Shown here one piece after another: positions 33,821-42,525 of a stretch of DNA of 64,000 nucleotides; within the stretch, counting starts at the first letter, position 1, and each line of letters opens with the position of its first letter. The stretch comes from Achromobacter sp. B7. GTDB taxonomy: Bacteria; Pseudomonadota; Gammaproteobacteria; Burkholderiales; Burkholderiaceae_B. The translations under genes were made by a program, and so were the position numbers. The stretch is from assembly GCF_003600685.1 (NCBI RefSeq), contig NZ_CP032084.1, positions 4,650,001 to 4,714,000 of the forward strand, read 5' to 3'. The notes under the pieces were generated by a model. The model saw only the letters and a list, made by a program, of their open reading frames with translations. It was not told where the DNA came from and made no database searches.

Positions 33821-34477
33821 ATGCCTGTCCTGCTTATCGCCGATGACCACCCGCTGTTTCGTGAAGCCCTGCGTGGTGTGATCGGCCGGGTCTTTCCCGG
33901 CGCGGTCATCCACGAGGCCGACCAGGTCAGCGTGCTTTACGACCTGGTCGATTCCTGCCCCGACGCCGACCTGCTCTTGCTGGACCTGGACATGCCCGGC
34001 TCGTCGGGCCTGGGGCCGCTGAAGCAGTTGCGCGGCCAACATCCGCAACTGCCGATCGTCATTGTGTCGGCGCATGAAGATCCGCTGCTGATACGGCGGG
34101 CGCTGGATCACGGCGCGATGGGCTTCATCCCGAAATCATCCGATGCGCAAATGCTGCGCGCGGCCCTGATCCACGTGATGGACGGTGGCGCCTGGGTGCC
34201 AGGCGCCACCCCTGCCGCCAAGGCGTCGGCGGCACGCGAACCCATGATGGCGGCCAGCGTACGCGAACTGACGCCACAGCAGTTTCGCGTGTTGCAGATG
34301 GTGGGCGCCGGGCTGTTGAACAAACAGATCGCGCATGAATTGCAGGTGTCCGAAGCCACCATCAAGGCGCACATGACGGCCATCATGCGCAAGCTGCGCG
34401 TGTCCAACCGGACGCAGGCGGTATTGATCGCCGAACGCCTGGGGCTGGGCACCTGGCGTTGCGGCATCAAGGTTTGA
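33821..34477 (+). CDS. LuxR/NarL-type response regulator of the acetate module
   Basis: A 218-residue regulator. The receiver has ADDHPLFREAL and phospho-acceptor Asp55 (LLLLDLDMPGSSG). A LuxR-type DNA-binding domain follows (LTPQQFRVLQMVGAGLLNKQIAHELQVSEATIKAHMTAIMRKL). Its place behind acs matches the CrbR/ErdR/AgmR group that switches on acs and actP in other proteobacteria. Its last 11 bases overlap the end of the convergent kinase gene, its likely cognate sensor. Confidence 0.9.
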   Translation: MPVLLIADDHPLFREALRGVIGRVFPGAVIHEADQVSVLYDLVDSCPDADLLLLDLDMPGSSGLGPLKQLRGQHPQLPIVIVSAHEDPLLIRRALDHGAMGFIPKSSDAQMLRAALIHVMDGGAWVPGATPAAKASAAREPMMAASVRELTPQQFRVLQMVGAGLLNKQIAHELQVSEATIKAHMTAIMRKLRVSNRTQAVLIAERLGLGTWRCGIKV

Positions 34478-36125
34478 GCGTGGCCTGAGCGCGCAGTTTT
34501 GCGGCCAGAAAGGCGCGCAGCGACGCGGGCTTGACGGGCTTGGCCAGCACCCGATAGCCGCGTAACCGCGCAGCCTGCTTCAAGGCGCTATCGCCATCCA
34601 CCGACAGCAACGCGCCTCGTACGGACGGCGCGGCCGCGCGCAGCGCATCCAGGCTGTCCAGGCCGTCAAGGCGGTCGCGCAAGTGATAGTCCACCAGCAG
34701 CACGTGCGGTTGATGCCGCATCATCGACAGCGCCTCGTCCAGCGTGGCGGCGCACAGCACGCTGGCCTGCCAGCGGCCCAGCAGCGCCTGCATGCAGCCC
34801 AGCACGTCGGGGTCGCTATCCAGGCACAACACACGCAGGCCTTGTAGCGAGCCATGCGACAGCGGGCGTTCCAGGCGCGGCGGCGGCCCTTGCAGGCACG
34901 TGTTTGATCGCGGCACGCTGATCGAAAACACACTGCCGCGCCCAACGGCCGATCGCGCGTCCAGCGGATGCCCCAGCAGCGAGGCAAACCGCCGGCAGAT
35001 GGACAGGCCCAGACCATACCCGCGAAGGGGCTCGTCCTGCTCCGGGGCGTGGCGCTGAAACTCGTCGTAGACGGTGCGTAGCTGGTGGGGCGCAATCCCC
35101 GGCCCGGTGTCCCAGACCTGCAAGCGCACGTGCCCGCCGCAGGGCCGCGCGCTTAACAGGATGCGGCCGCTGCGTGTGTAGCGCAGCGCATTGGCCAGGA
35201 AGTTCTGCAAGATGCGGCGCAACAGGCGCGGGTCGCTGCGCACCGGCAGCGGGCGCCTGGCATGCAGGCGCAATTGCAAGCCCGCCCGCAGCGCGACCAG
35301 GCCGTACTGGTCCGCCAGTTGGCGCAGCAGCGGTTCGACGTCGAAGTCGCAAGGCTCTGCCTGCAACATGCCGGCGTTCAAGCGCGACACATCGAGCAAG
35401 CCGTCAAGCAGCTCTTCGGCCGCGCGCAGTGACGTGTTGATCCGCCCGGCCAGGTAGCGCTGCGCCTCGGGCTCATGTTCCTCGTTCAGCGCCGACGCAA
35501 ACAAGCGCGCCGCGTTGATCGGTTGCAGCACATCGTGACTTACCGCCGTCAGAAACTGCGTGCGTGACTGCTGCGCCGCCTCGATCTGGCGGGTGCGCGC
35601 GCTGACACGCCGCTCAAAGGTGTCATGGATGTCGCGCAGTTGAAGCTGCACGCGCTTGAAGTCGGTGATGTCGCGGTAGCTGGTGACGTAGCCGCCTCGC
35701 GGCAACGGCCGGCCCCGAAGCTCCACCACCCGCCCACACCGCAACGTGCGCTGGCCGCGATAGACGGTGCCCGCCCGCATGAAGCCGACCCGCTTGCGCA
35801 CGACCGCTTCGATATCCAGCCCGGGGCCAGAGCCAAATTTGCCACGCCGCGCGTTGAAGCGGATCACGTCCGCGACGGGTCGGCCGACTTTGAGCAGGCC
35901 GTCCGGATAGTCAAAAAAACGTTGATATTGCCGATTCCACGCCACCAGCCGCATACGGGCATCCACCACGCTGACGCCCTGATCGATGCTGTCCAACGTG
36001 GCCAGCAGGTCGGGCACGCGGGGCAGCGCCCCCGCGCCGGGCCGAAAGCGTCCCGCCCACCTAAGCGCGGCAACCGCGAGCGGGGCAAGGGCGAACAAGG
36101 CAAGCGCAAGCCAGCCCAGCGTCAT
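34467..36125 (-). CDS. Hybrid sensor histidine kinase (PAS, HisKA, HATPase, receiver)
   Basis: A 552-residue kinase with one N-terminal transmembrane helix (GWLALALFALAPLAVAALRW). A PAS_7-like domain follows (LDSIDQGVSVVDARMRLVAWNRQYQRFF), then HisKA with FLTAVSHDVLQPINAARLF. The HATPase domain has QNFLANALRYT, DTGPGIAP and GYGLGLSICRRFA, and the C-terminal receiver has LLVDYHL. The catalytic core resembles CrbS/NahK-type kinases, but no sodium-symporter domain is fused to it. The ATG with AGGAG upstream is used; one six codons earlier is possible. It is convergent with, and overlaps, the response-regulator gene. Confidence 0.9.
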   Translation of the reverse strand: MTLGWLALALFALAPLAVAALRWAGRFRPGAGALPRVPDLLATLDSIDQGVSVVDARMRLVAWNRQYQRFFDYPDGLLKVGRPVADVIRFNARRGKFGSGPGLDIEAVVRKRVGFMRAGTVYRGQRTLRCGRVVELRGRPLPRGGYVTSYRDITDFKRVQLQLRDIHDTFERRVSARTRQIEAAQQSRTQFLTAVSHDVLQPINAARLFASALNEEHEPEAQRYLAGRINTSLRAAEELLDGLLDVSRLNAGMLQAEPCDFDVEPLLRQLADQYGLVALRAGLQLRLHARRPLPVRSDPRLLRRILQNFLANALRYTRSGRILLSARPCGGHVRLQVWDTGPGIAPHQLRTVYDEFQRHAPEQDEPLRGYGLGLSICRRFASLLGHPLDARSAVGRGSVFSISVPRSNTCLQGPPPRLERPLSHGSLQGLRVLCLDSDPDVLGCMQALLGRWQASVLCAATLDEALSMMRHQPHVLLVDYHLRDRLDGLDSLDALRAAAPSVRGALLSVDGDSALKQAARLRGYRVLAKPVKPASLRAFLAAKLRAQATLKP

Positions 36126-36400
36126 GGCGCAAGTCTCCTGCATAGGGGGCGGGCCGAGGGCGCAAGTTGTAATTGTGATGATGCCCGGCGGCGTTGCGCA
36201 TTATGACGCGGGCGCGGCGGCGAACGCGCTCCGGGCTGACGTCTGGCCTGCAATATCAGACAAGTACGAAGCCGTCGGGCGGGCAAGCCCGCCATACCCT
36301 TTGCACCGGCCGCCGCCGGTGGCTGTACGCCGCTGAAGGCCCAAGGCAGTGATAAACTCTGGCCCGGTCGCCACCCCATGCGCGACCCCAGCCTGACCGT

Positions 36401-36475
36401 CTCGCCGTAGTTAAATGGATATAACCGGCCCCTCCTAAGGGTCAATTGGTGGTTCGATTCCACCCGGCGAGGCCA
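36401..36475 (+). tRNA. tRNA-Arg (CCU)
   Basis: A complete cloverleaf: acceptor ctcgccg/cggcgag with discriminator g and encoded CCA, and D stem gtta/taac. The anticodon stem ggccc/gggtc carries the loop ctCCTaa (anticodon CCU). The T arm is ggtgg-ttcgatt-ccacc. It reads AGG codons, which are rare in such GC-rich genomes. Confidence 0.93.
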
Positions 36476-36785
36476 CCCTCCGGCCTCGATTCCCACGCCA
36501 ATTTGCTTCCCGCCATGCCACGCGTTCAGCCAGATGAGGGTTAATCCGGGCTACGCTCACGCGCCTTGCGCCGGTAGCTTCTCATGTCGCTCCTTGTGAC
36601 GAATTGAATCTTCGTCAATACGTCACCGATATTTTTTTCGGGCAAGATGGCGAATCGCCTTGCGTGCAACTTGATGTGCTGTTTAAATTCGACGCGTAAG
36701 CCCCTAATTCATCTGGACTTTTCCTGAACCGACGTCACGCCGGCTTAAGAAATACTTTTTCACAGACTGACAAGCCTGCTCAACC
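36476..36785. promoter_or_regulatory. Intergenic region with TGACGAA inverted repeat upstream of the peptidase gene
   Basis: About 310 bases without a gene. At 36597-36617 it has a perfect 7-bp inverted repeat, TGACGAA-N7-TTCGTCA, nested with gtgacg/cgtcac (36596-36626). The site lies about 170 bases before the peptidase start, and an AT-rich stretch with T7 follows. It may be an operator or RNA hairpin; no regulator is identified. Confidence 0.4.
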
Positions 36786-38027
36786 ATGGCATTTTCCTGG
36801 AAACGTGCAATTGCGAACGCGGTAGCGCCGGCGGCGCTGGCGCTGTGCGCGCTCCTGCCCCCCGCCGCGCAAGCCGCGAAAAATTCTGACCCTTGCAAGA
36901 CCAACGCCAAATCGGCGGCTTGCAAGGCGCAACAAGCCAAGAAAGCGCCTGCTCCCAAGGCCAGCGCCGGCAAGACGTCGGCGGGCAAGCAAGCCGCGCC
37001 GAAGTCTTCGGCCTCTGCCAAGCAAGCCGCGCCCAAATCTTCGTCCACCGCCAAGAAAGCCCCGCCCAAGTCTGCGTCCACCGCCAAGAACGCCGCGCCC
37101 AAGGGCGGCAAGCAGGTGGCCGCCAAGGCCACGCCGCCTAAGAAAGGCGCCGCCACGGGCAAGAACGGCAAGCCGAACAAGCCCGGCCGCGCCCAGCGCC
37201 TGGCTGCGGCCGGGGCTGCGTCGGCAGCCATGCCGCCGCCCGCCTCGTCGGTACGCGCGGAAGCGGCGGCGCTGCGATCCAGCACCGCCTATGTGCAAGA
37301 CCTGGAAACCTCGACCGTCCTTTTTGCGAAGAACGAAAACGTGGTGCGCCCCATCGCTTCCATTTCGAAGCTGATGACCGCCGTGGTCGTGGTGGACGCC
37401 AACTTGCCGATGGATGAAATGCTTGAGATCACCGACGACGACGTCGATGGCCTGAAGCACACGACGTCGCGTCTGCGCGTGGGCACCAAGCTGTCGCGCG
37501 GCGACATGCTGCACTTGGCGCTGATGTCTTCCGAGAACCGCGCCGCCAACGCGCTGGGCCGCCATTACCCGGGCGGCCTGCCCGCGTTCGTGGCCGCCAT
37601 GAACGCCAAGGCGCAATCGTTGGGCATGACCAGCACGCGCTTTATCGAGCCCACCGGCCTGTCCAGCAACAACGTGTCGTCGCCGCACGATCTGGCCCGC
37701 CTGCTGCGCGCGGCCTCGCAGCGGCCGTTGATTCACCGCTACTCGACCGATACCGAGTACGAAGTTGAAATCAACAACCGCACGCAGACCTTCCGCAACA
37801 CGAACCTGCTGGTGCGCAAACCCGACTGGGACATCAAGGTGTCCAAGACCGGCTACATCAACGAAGCCGGCGAATGCCTGGTGATGCTGGCTCGCATCAA
37901 TGGCCGCGACCTGGCCATCGTGCTGCTGGATTCGCAGGGCAAGCTGTCACGGATTGGCGATGCGGTGCGCATCCGCCGTATCGTGCAGAACGAAGTGGCG
38001 CTGGCGTCGATTCAACCGGGTGGCTGA
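36786..38027 (+). CDS. D-alanyl-D-alanine endopeptidase/carboxypeptidase (PbpG-like)
   Basis: A 413-residue low-molecular-weight penicillin-binding protein that trims peptidoglycan cross-links. The signal peptide ends near PPAAQAA. A Lys/Ala/Pro/Ser-rich region (~residues 40-140) contains 11-residue repeats like AAPKSSSTAKK. The S11 peptidase domain has Ser192-x-x-Lys195 (SISK), Ser249-x-Asn251 (SEN) and Lys354-Thr-Gly (KTGYINEAGECLVM). The basic linker is not usual in E. coli PbpG and may bind an anionic cell-wall or membrane partner. The gene ends before a terminator. Confidence 0.9.
   Translation: MAFSWKRAIANAVAPAALALCALLPPAAQAAKNSDPCKTNAKSAACKAQQAKKAPAPKASAGKTSAGKQAAPKSSASAKQAAPKSSSTAKKAPPKSASTAKNAAPKGGKQVAAKATPPKKGAATGKNGKPNKPGRAQRLAAAGAASAAMPPPASSVRAEAAALRSSTAYVQDLETSTVLFAKNENVVRPIASISKLMTAVVVVDANLPMDEMLEITDDDVDGLKHTTSRLRVGTKLSRGDMLHLALMSSENRAANALGRHYPGGLPAFVAAMNAKAQSLGMTSTRFIEPTGLSSNNVSSPHDLARLLRAASQRPLIHRYSTDTEYEVEINNRTQTFRNTNLLVRKPDWDIKVSKTGYINEAGECLVMLARINGRDLAIVLLDSQGKLSRIGDAVRIRRIVQNEVALASIQPGG
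36993..37091. repeat. Three 33-bp in-frame repeats (11 residues each)
   Basis: Consecutive units encode AAPKSSASAKQ, AAPKSSSTAKK and APPKSASTAKN, with a partial fourth (AAPKGG). They form the basic linker of the D-Ala-D-Ala peptidase and resemble histone H1/AlgP-type repeats. Confidence 0.75.
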
Positions 38028-38056
38028 ACGCCTGACCCGCTAAGCGCTGCGCAATG

Positions 38057-38088
38057 AAAAGGCCCGATCTGATCGGGCCTTTTCTTTT
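38057..38088. terminator. Bidirectional Rho-independent terminator
   Basis: An 11-bp stem aaaaggcccga / tcgggcctttt with a 5-base loop, followed by CTTTT. The A-tract on the left lets it serve both the peptidase gene (+) and the convergent ribbon-helix-helix gene (-). Confidence 0.85.
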
Positions 38089-38138
38089 GGATGCGCGGCG
38101 CTTGAATGCGCTACGTTCGCCGGCGCAATTCGGTCTTG

Positions 38139-38528
38139 CTACGCGGCGGCGCGGCGTTTGGGGCGCAGCGGCTCAGCGTCGTACATGGAAGCGGGCAGGC
38201 CTTGCAGCACGGCTTGCGGGTTCAGCGATTGGATCGGCACGGCCGCGTCGCGCGGAATTCGGCCATCGGCTTGCAGCAGTTGATAACGCAGGCAGCACAC
38301 GCGCAGGAACGACGTGAAGTTGGCGGCTTCGCCCCGATATTCGACCAGTTCGTCGTACAGGCGCTCGATCAGTTGCGTAACGCGCATGCCGTCGCGCCCC
38401 GCGATTTCTTCCAGGGTTTGCCAGAACAGCCGTTCCAGTCGCAAGCTGGTTGCCACGCCGTGCAGGCGCAAAGACCGGGTTTCGGGCGCGTACGACTGCT
38501 CGCTTGCGCGGATGAAGATTTCACACAT
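38139..38528 (-). CDS. Ribbon-helix-helix domain protein
   Basis: A 129-residue protein beginning MCEIFIRASEQSYAPETRSLRLHGVATSLRLERLFWQTLEEIAGRDGMRVTQLIERLYDE. The short strand and two helices fit the RHH_4 (PF13467-like) DNA-binding fold. A helical region (FTSFLRVCCLRYQLLQADG) and a basic tail (RPKRRAAA) follow. It is probably a small dimeric regulator with unknown target. The ATG with AGGAG upstream is chosen; the longer open frame adds an unlikely Arg-rich leader. Confidence 0.75.
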   Translation of the reverse strand: MCEIFIRASEQSYAPETRSLRLHGVATSLRLERLFWQTLEEIAGRDGMRVTQLIERLYDELVEYRGEAANFTSFLRVCCLRYQLLQADGRIPRDAAVPIQSLNPQAVLQGLPASMYDAEPLRPKRRAAA

Positions 38529-38828
38529 GGGGGGCTCCTGCAAGGTCGGCGCGCCATGCCAAACAGCGCGCCTGCGGTGGACCACTGTACGACGTTTGGC
38601 GCGGCGGCTGCAAGATGCCACGCCGCCGCCATGCGCCGCGCCCTGCCCCGTCCCGTTAACCCTTGAATACGCGGCCCGCGACCCCGGCATTTTTGGGGGC
38701 CGGAGTCTAACGATTCTGCAACGACACGTTTCCTATCGCCTTCCATCAACTACGGGTTGATATAAATCATGGATTAAAAGCTGTCCGCGTTCGAGCATGG
38801 TGAAACAGACCTGACTTCGGAGGTAGAG
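38529..38828. other. Divergent intergenic region before adhP
   Basis: A 300-base gap between the RHH gene and the alcohol dehydrogenase gene. It holds the RHH gene's AGGAG site, a GACcCCGGC/GCCGGaGTC imperfect palindrome near 38680-38708, and an FNR-like box listed separately. No gene was seen. Confidence 0.5.
38757..38770. promoter_or_regulatory. FNR/Anr-like box upstream of the alcohol dehydrogenase gene
   Basis: TTGAT-ATAA-ATCAT matches the FNR/Anr consensus TTGAT-N4-ATCAA in nine of ten positions. Its centre is about 65 bases before the adhP start codon, consistent with activation under low oxygen. No strong -10 was identified. Confidence 0.5.
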
Positions 38829-39854
38829 ATGGATAAAACCATGAAGGCCGCAGTAGCGCGCGCATTTGGTGAACCCCTGGTGATCGAGGAAGTCGCGGTG
38901 CCGCGACCCGGGCCGGGCGAATTGCTGGTCAAGATCGAGGCCTGCGGGGTTTGTCATACCGACCTGCATGCCGTGCAGGGCGACTGGCCCGTCAAACCCA
39001 ACCCGCCCTTCATTCCCGGCCACGAAGGCGTCGGCCACGTGGTGGCGGTGGGCGCGGGCGTGACCCATGTGAAAGAAGGCGATCGCGTCGGCATCCCGTG
39101 GCTGTATTCCGCTTGCGGCCATTGCGAACATTGCCTGGGCGGCTGGGAAACCCTGTGCGAACAGCAACAGAACGCCGGCTACTCCGTCAACGGCGGCTTC
39201 GCGGAATACGCGCTGGCCGCCGCCGACTACGTGGGGCTGCTGCCCAAGAACGTTGGCTTCATCGACATTGCTCCCGTGCTGTGCGCGGGGGTGACCGTCT
39301 ACAAAGGCTTGAAGATGACGGACACGCGGCCCGGCAACTGGGTCGTGATTTCGGGCGTGGGCGGGCTGGGCCACATGGCCGTGCAATACGCCCGCGCAAT
39401 GGGCCTGAACGTGGCCGCCGTGGACATCGACGACGCCAAGCTGGATCTGGCTCGCCGCCTGGGCGCCGAAGTCACCGTCAATGCCCGGACGACAGACCCG
39501 GCGGCTTACCTGAAGCGTGAAATTGGCGGCGCCCATGGCGCGCTGATCACCGCCGTGTCGCCCAAGGCTTTCGAACAGGCGCTGGGCATGGTGCGGCGCG
39601 GCGGCACCGTGGCGCTGAACGGCTTGCCACCGGGCGACTTCCCGCTGTCCATCTTCGACATGGTGCTCAACGGCGTGACCGTGCGCGGTTCCATCGTGGG
39701 TTCGCGCTTGGACTTGCAGGAATCGCTGCAATTCGCCGAAGAGGGCAAGGTCCGCGCGACCGTCTCCACGGACCGGCTGGAGAACATCAACAGCGTGTTC
39801 GACCGCATGAAGCAAGGGCAGATCGAAGGCCGCGTCGTGCTGGACTTTGCCTGA
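38829..39854 (+). CDS. adhP: Zinc-dependent alcohol dehydrogenase
   Basis: A 341-residue medium-chain dehydrogenase (AdhP/AdhA type). Catalytic zinc ligands lie in [10 protein letters not shown] and PGHEGVGHV. The structural zinc lobe has four cysteines in [16 protein letters not shown], and the Rossmann motif is [14 protein letters not shown]. It interconverts ethanol or similar alcohols with aldehydes using NAD. A GGAGG site precedes the start. The FNR-like box suggests induction under oxygen limitation. The gene is monocistronic, with an 8-bp repeat array and a long hairpin downstream. Confidence 0.92.
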   Translation: MDKTMKAAVARAFGEPLVIEEVAVPRPGPGELLVKIEACGVCHTDLHAVQGDWPVKPNPPFIPGHEGVGHVVAVGAGVTHVKEGDRVGIPWLYSACGHCEHCLGGWETLCEQQQNAGYSVNGGFAEYALAAADYVGLLPKNVGFIDIAPVLCAGVTVYKGLKMTDTRPGNWVVISGVGGLGHMAVQYARAMGLNVAAVDIDDAKLDLARRLGAEVTVNARTTDPAAYLKREIGGAHGALITAVSPKAFEQALGMVRRGGTVALNGLPPGDFPLSIFDMVLNGVTVRGSIVGSRLDLQESLQFAEEGKVRATVSTDRLENINSVFDRMKQGQIEGRVVLDFA

Positions 39855-39895
39855 CCCGACCTGACGGGATCGGTTGAACACAAGGGCTTTCGGGG

Positions 39896-39951
39896 CGTGA
39901 TCCCGTGATCCCGTGATCCCGTGATCGCTTGATGGCTTGATGGCTTGAACG
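39896..39951. repeat. Seven 8-bp tandem repeats behind adhP
   Basis: Units are cgtgatcc (three times), cgtgatcg, cttgatgg (twice) and cttgaacg. They start 42 bases past the adhP stop and run into the 19-bp hairpin. Confidence 0.8.
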
Positions 39952-39994
39952 CAACGGCTCCCCGGGGCACTCCCATGCCCCGGGGAGCCGTTGC
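39951..39994. terminator. Perfect 19-bp hairpin between convergent genes
   Basis: gcaacggctccccggggca pairs perfectly with 39976-39994 across a 6-base loop (ctccca). There is no T tract, so it may act as a strong RNA-stabilising or bidirectional stop structure rather than a textbook terminator. Confidence 0.7.
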
Positions 39995-40006
39995 GCGCTC
40001 GTCGCG

Positions 40007-40585
40007 TCAGTGCGTGATCTTCGTGCCCAGCACCGCCAGGAACTGCGACAGCCATGCCGGATGCGCGGGCCACGCGGGCGCGGTCACCAGGTTGCCGTCG
40101 GTATAGGCCTGGTCGATGCCGATCTCGGCATAGGTGCCGCCCGCCAGACGCACTTCCGGTGCGCACGCCGGGTACGCCGAGCAGGTGCGGCCTTTCAGGA
40201 TGCCGGCAGCGGCCAGCAACTGCGCGCCATGGCACACGGCAGCGATCGGCTTTCCGGCTTGATCGAAATAACGCACGATCTCCAATACCTTTTCGTTCAA
40301 GCGCAGGTATTCCGGTGCGCGGCCGCCCGGAATGACCAGGCCGTCATACGACGCCGGTTCGACGCGGGCAAAATCAAAATTCAGCGCAAAGTTGTGGCCG
40401 CGCTTTTCGCTGTAGGTTTGGGCGCCTTCGAAGTCGTGGATGGCGGTGGCAATGGTGTCGCCCGCTTTCTTGTCCGGGCAGACCGCGTGCACGGTGTGCC
40501 CCACGGCCAGCAGCGTCTGGAACGGCACCATGGTTTCGTAGTCTTCGGCGTAATCGCCGACCAGCATCAACAGTCTTTTGCTCAT
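40007..40585 (-). CDS. DJ-1/PfpI family protein
   Basis: A 192-residue class I glutamine-amidotransferase-like protein of the DJ-1/PfpI family. The nucleophile elbow is [16 protein letters not shown] (Cys followed by His), and the acidic partner lies in [11 protein letters not shown]. Members act as glyoxalases, deglycases or stress proteases; the role here is unknown. The ATG with AAGGAG upstream is used. It is separated from the upstream SDR gene by a 12-bp inverted repeat. Confidence 0.88.
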   Translation of the reverse strand: MSKRLLMLVGDYAEDYETMVPFQTLLAVGHTVHAVCPDKKAGDTIATAIHDFEGAQTYSEKRGHNFALNFDFARVEPASYDGLVIPGGRAPEYLRLNEKVLEIVRYFDQAGKPIAAVCHGAQLLAAAGILKGRTCSAYPACAPEVRLAGGTYAEIGIDQAYTDGNLVTAPAWPAHPAWLSQFLAVLGTKITH

Positions 40586-40696
40586 GGAAGTCTCCTTGGG
40601 ATGAGGGCAGCCGGTTGCGCGCCCAGCGTGGTGGGGCCCGGTTCTTGATGTTGTAGCGGCCATTGTGCCCCCGCCGCGAAGACGGATGGTGGTAAT

Positions 40697-40731
40697 GGGA
40701 TACCACGCGCGGCAGGCAAGCGTGGTATCCC
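40697..40731. repeat. 12-bp inverted repeat between the SDR and PfpI genes
   Basis: gggataccacgc and gcgtggtatccc are perfectly complementary with an 11-base spacer. The site lies 20 bases beyond the SDR stop and 112 bases before the PfpI start. It could be an operator for the PfpI gene or a stem ending the SDR transcript. Confidence 0.6.
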
Positions 40732-40751
40732 GCGCAGTGCCGCAAAGGCGT

Positions 40752-41456
40752 TCAGCGCGGCAGCGATGCGCCGCCGCAGATCGCGATGTCCTGGCCGGTG
40801 ATCGCCGCCGCCTCGCGCGACATCAGAAAGTGCACCAATGCCGCGATTTCGTCGGGCTGGATCAGCCGCCCGATCGGCGGCATGCGCGGCGCGCTGGCCG
40901 CGCGCGCCGGGTCATCCAGCATGGCCGTCTGCGTGGCGGCCGGCGACACCACGTTCACCGTCACGCCCTGCGGCGCCAGCTCGGCGGCCCAGCTGCGCGC
41001 CAATGCCACCAGCGCGGCCTTGGACGCGGCGTACTGGCTGCGACCCGCCATGCCCTGCGCCACGCGGCTGCCGATCAGCACCACACGGCCATCACCGCGC
41101 GCGGCCATCTCGGGCGTCAGGATCTGCGCCAGGCGAACGGCGACATCCACGTGCAGCTTCCACATGCGCTCGCCGTCGGCCGGGTCCATCAGCGCCAGGG
41201 GCCCGACCCGCAATATGCCCGCGGCATGAACAAGCGCGCGCGCATCCTTGAGCGTATCCAGCACGCGCCGCGTTGCAGCCTCGTCGCACAGGTCGACCGT
41301 AATGTGGCGATAGGCATCGTGCCGCGCCACGGCCGGCCCGATGTCCAGGCCCGCCACCTGCCACCCCGCCGTCAGCAGATGCTGCACGATGGCAAGCCCG
41401 ATGCCGCCCGTGGCGCCCGTCACCACGGCCAGGCCGGCGCTGCGTTCATTCGACAT
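40752..41456 (-). CDS. SDR family oxidoreductase
   Basis: A 234-residue short-chain dehydrogenase. Cofactor motif [12 protein letters not shown] and catalytic [11 protein letters not shown] (Tyr-x-x-x-Lys) are present, and [12 protein letters not shown] follows. It resembles 2,3-dihydro-2,3-dihydroxybenzoate or 3-oxoacyl reductase types, but the substrate is unknown. Its ATG overlaps the end of the Bug-protein gene by 11 bases, so the two are coupled. The extra upstream codons of the open frame are not used. Confidence 0.88.
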   Translation of the reverse strand: MSNERSAGLAVVTGATGGIGLAIVQHLLTAGWQVAGLDIGPAVARHDAYRHITVDLCDEAATRRVLDTLKDARALVHAAGILRVGPLALMDPADGERMWKLHVDVAVRLAQILTPEMAARGDGRVVLIGSRVAQGMAGRSQYAASKAALVALARSWAAELAPQGVTVNVVSPAATQTAMLDDPARAASAPRMPPIGRLIQPDEIAALVHFLMSREAAAITGQDIAICGGASLPR

Positions 41457-42426
41457 GAATGCGCCCCTCTTGCACGATCTTGAGCGAGCGCGCCATGTCG
41501 TCTTTCTGGAATTGCGCGAACGCACCGGCGGACCCCGGCGTCAAGGTCACCCCCAGCTGTTCGTACTTGGCCGTCATGCCCGAGGACAGGGCCTTGTTGA
41601 CCTCGGCGTTCAACTTCTCGACAACGGGGGCGGGCGTGCCGGCCGGCGCCCACAGCCCGTACCAGCTATAGAACTGATAACCCGGCAAGATTTCGCTGAC
41701 GGTGGGCACGTCGGGCAGGTTGGGCAAGCGCGCCTCGGACGTCACGGCCAGTATCTTCAGCATGCCGCTTTTGTAGTACGACACCGCGCCCAGCACGGGG
41801 TCGATGAAGCCGTCAATACGCCCGCCCACCAGATCTTGCAGCGCGGGCGACGTGCCGCGATACGGGATCACCGTGTAGTCCAGGCCGCCTTGGCGCTTGA
41901 GCAGTTCTGTAGCCAGATGGCCGGCCGACCCGATCGAGCCCACGGCAAAAGTCAGGCGGCCCGGGTTCTGCTTGGCATACGTCAGCAGGCCGGCCAGGTC
42001 CGTTACCGGCAGATCTTTTTTCACGGACAGGGACAACGGCGCCTTGCCCGCCAGGGCCACGGGCACAAAATTCTTGTCGACGTCGTAAGGCACCGACTTC
42101 ATCGTCATCGGCGCCGTCGTGAAGGTCGACGCGTTAAATAGCAGGGTGTAGCCATCGGCCGGCGACTTGGCCACCACGTCGGCGCCGATGATGCCGTTGC
42201 CGCCCGAGCGGTTTTCCACGATGAAGGTTTGCCCCGTCTGCTCACTGAGCTTCTGGGCAAGATCGCGGCCCAGCATGTCCAGCGTGCCGCCAGGCGGAAA
42301 GGGAATCACAAACCGGACCTGATGCGACGGGTAGCTGTTCTGGGCCTGGGCCAGACTATGCACCCCGCCGCCGGCAAGACCGACGCACAGCGCAACCAGG
42401 CCGCGCAACACGATTCTTTTTTGCAT
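41446..42426 (-). CDS. Bug family (TctC) substrate-binding protein
   Basis: A 326-residue periplasmic protein of the tripartite tricarboxylate transporter receptor family, which is greatly expanded in Bordetella and Achromobacter. The signal peptide is MQKRIVLRGLVALCVGLAGGG...AQAQ. YPSHQVRFVIPFPPGGTLDMLGRDLAQKL and FIVENRSGGNGIIGADVVAKSPADGYTLL are family hallmarks. No TctA/TctB membrane genes are adjacent, which is common for orphan Bug proteins. It is the middle gene of the DapA-like/Bug/SDR operon, with GAGGAG upstream. Confidence 0.92.
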   Translation of the reverse strand: MQKRIVLRGLVALCVGLAGGGVHSLAQAQNSYPSHQVRFVIPFPPGGTLDMLGRDLAQKLSEQTGQTFIVENRSGGNGIIGADVVAKSPADGYTLLFNASTFTTAPMTMKSVPYDVDKNFVPVALAGKAPLSLSVKKDLPVTDLAGLLTYAKQNPGRLTFAVGSIGSAGHLATELLKRQGGLDYTVIPYRGTSPALQDLVGGRIDGFIDPVLGAVSYYKSGMLKILAVTSEARLPNLPDVPTVSEILPGYQFYSWYGLWAPAGTPAPVVEKLNAEVNKALSSGMTAKYEQLGVTLTPGSAGAFAQFQKDDMARSLKIVQEGRIHVE

Positions 42427-42525
42427 GATTTGTCTCCTCTTATTGATGATCCGTTGCGGCATCGTGCGGCGGTATGGCCCCAAGGCCATCCGCCTGCTTG
42501 CGTGCCGCCACGCGCGCAATCGGTG

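Noticed and set aside
36401..36475. tRNA-Arg as an integration site
   Set aside because: No direct repeat of the tRNA 3' end and no integrase were found downstream within the window.
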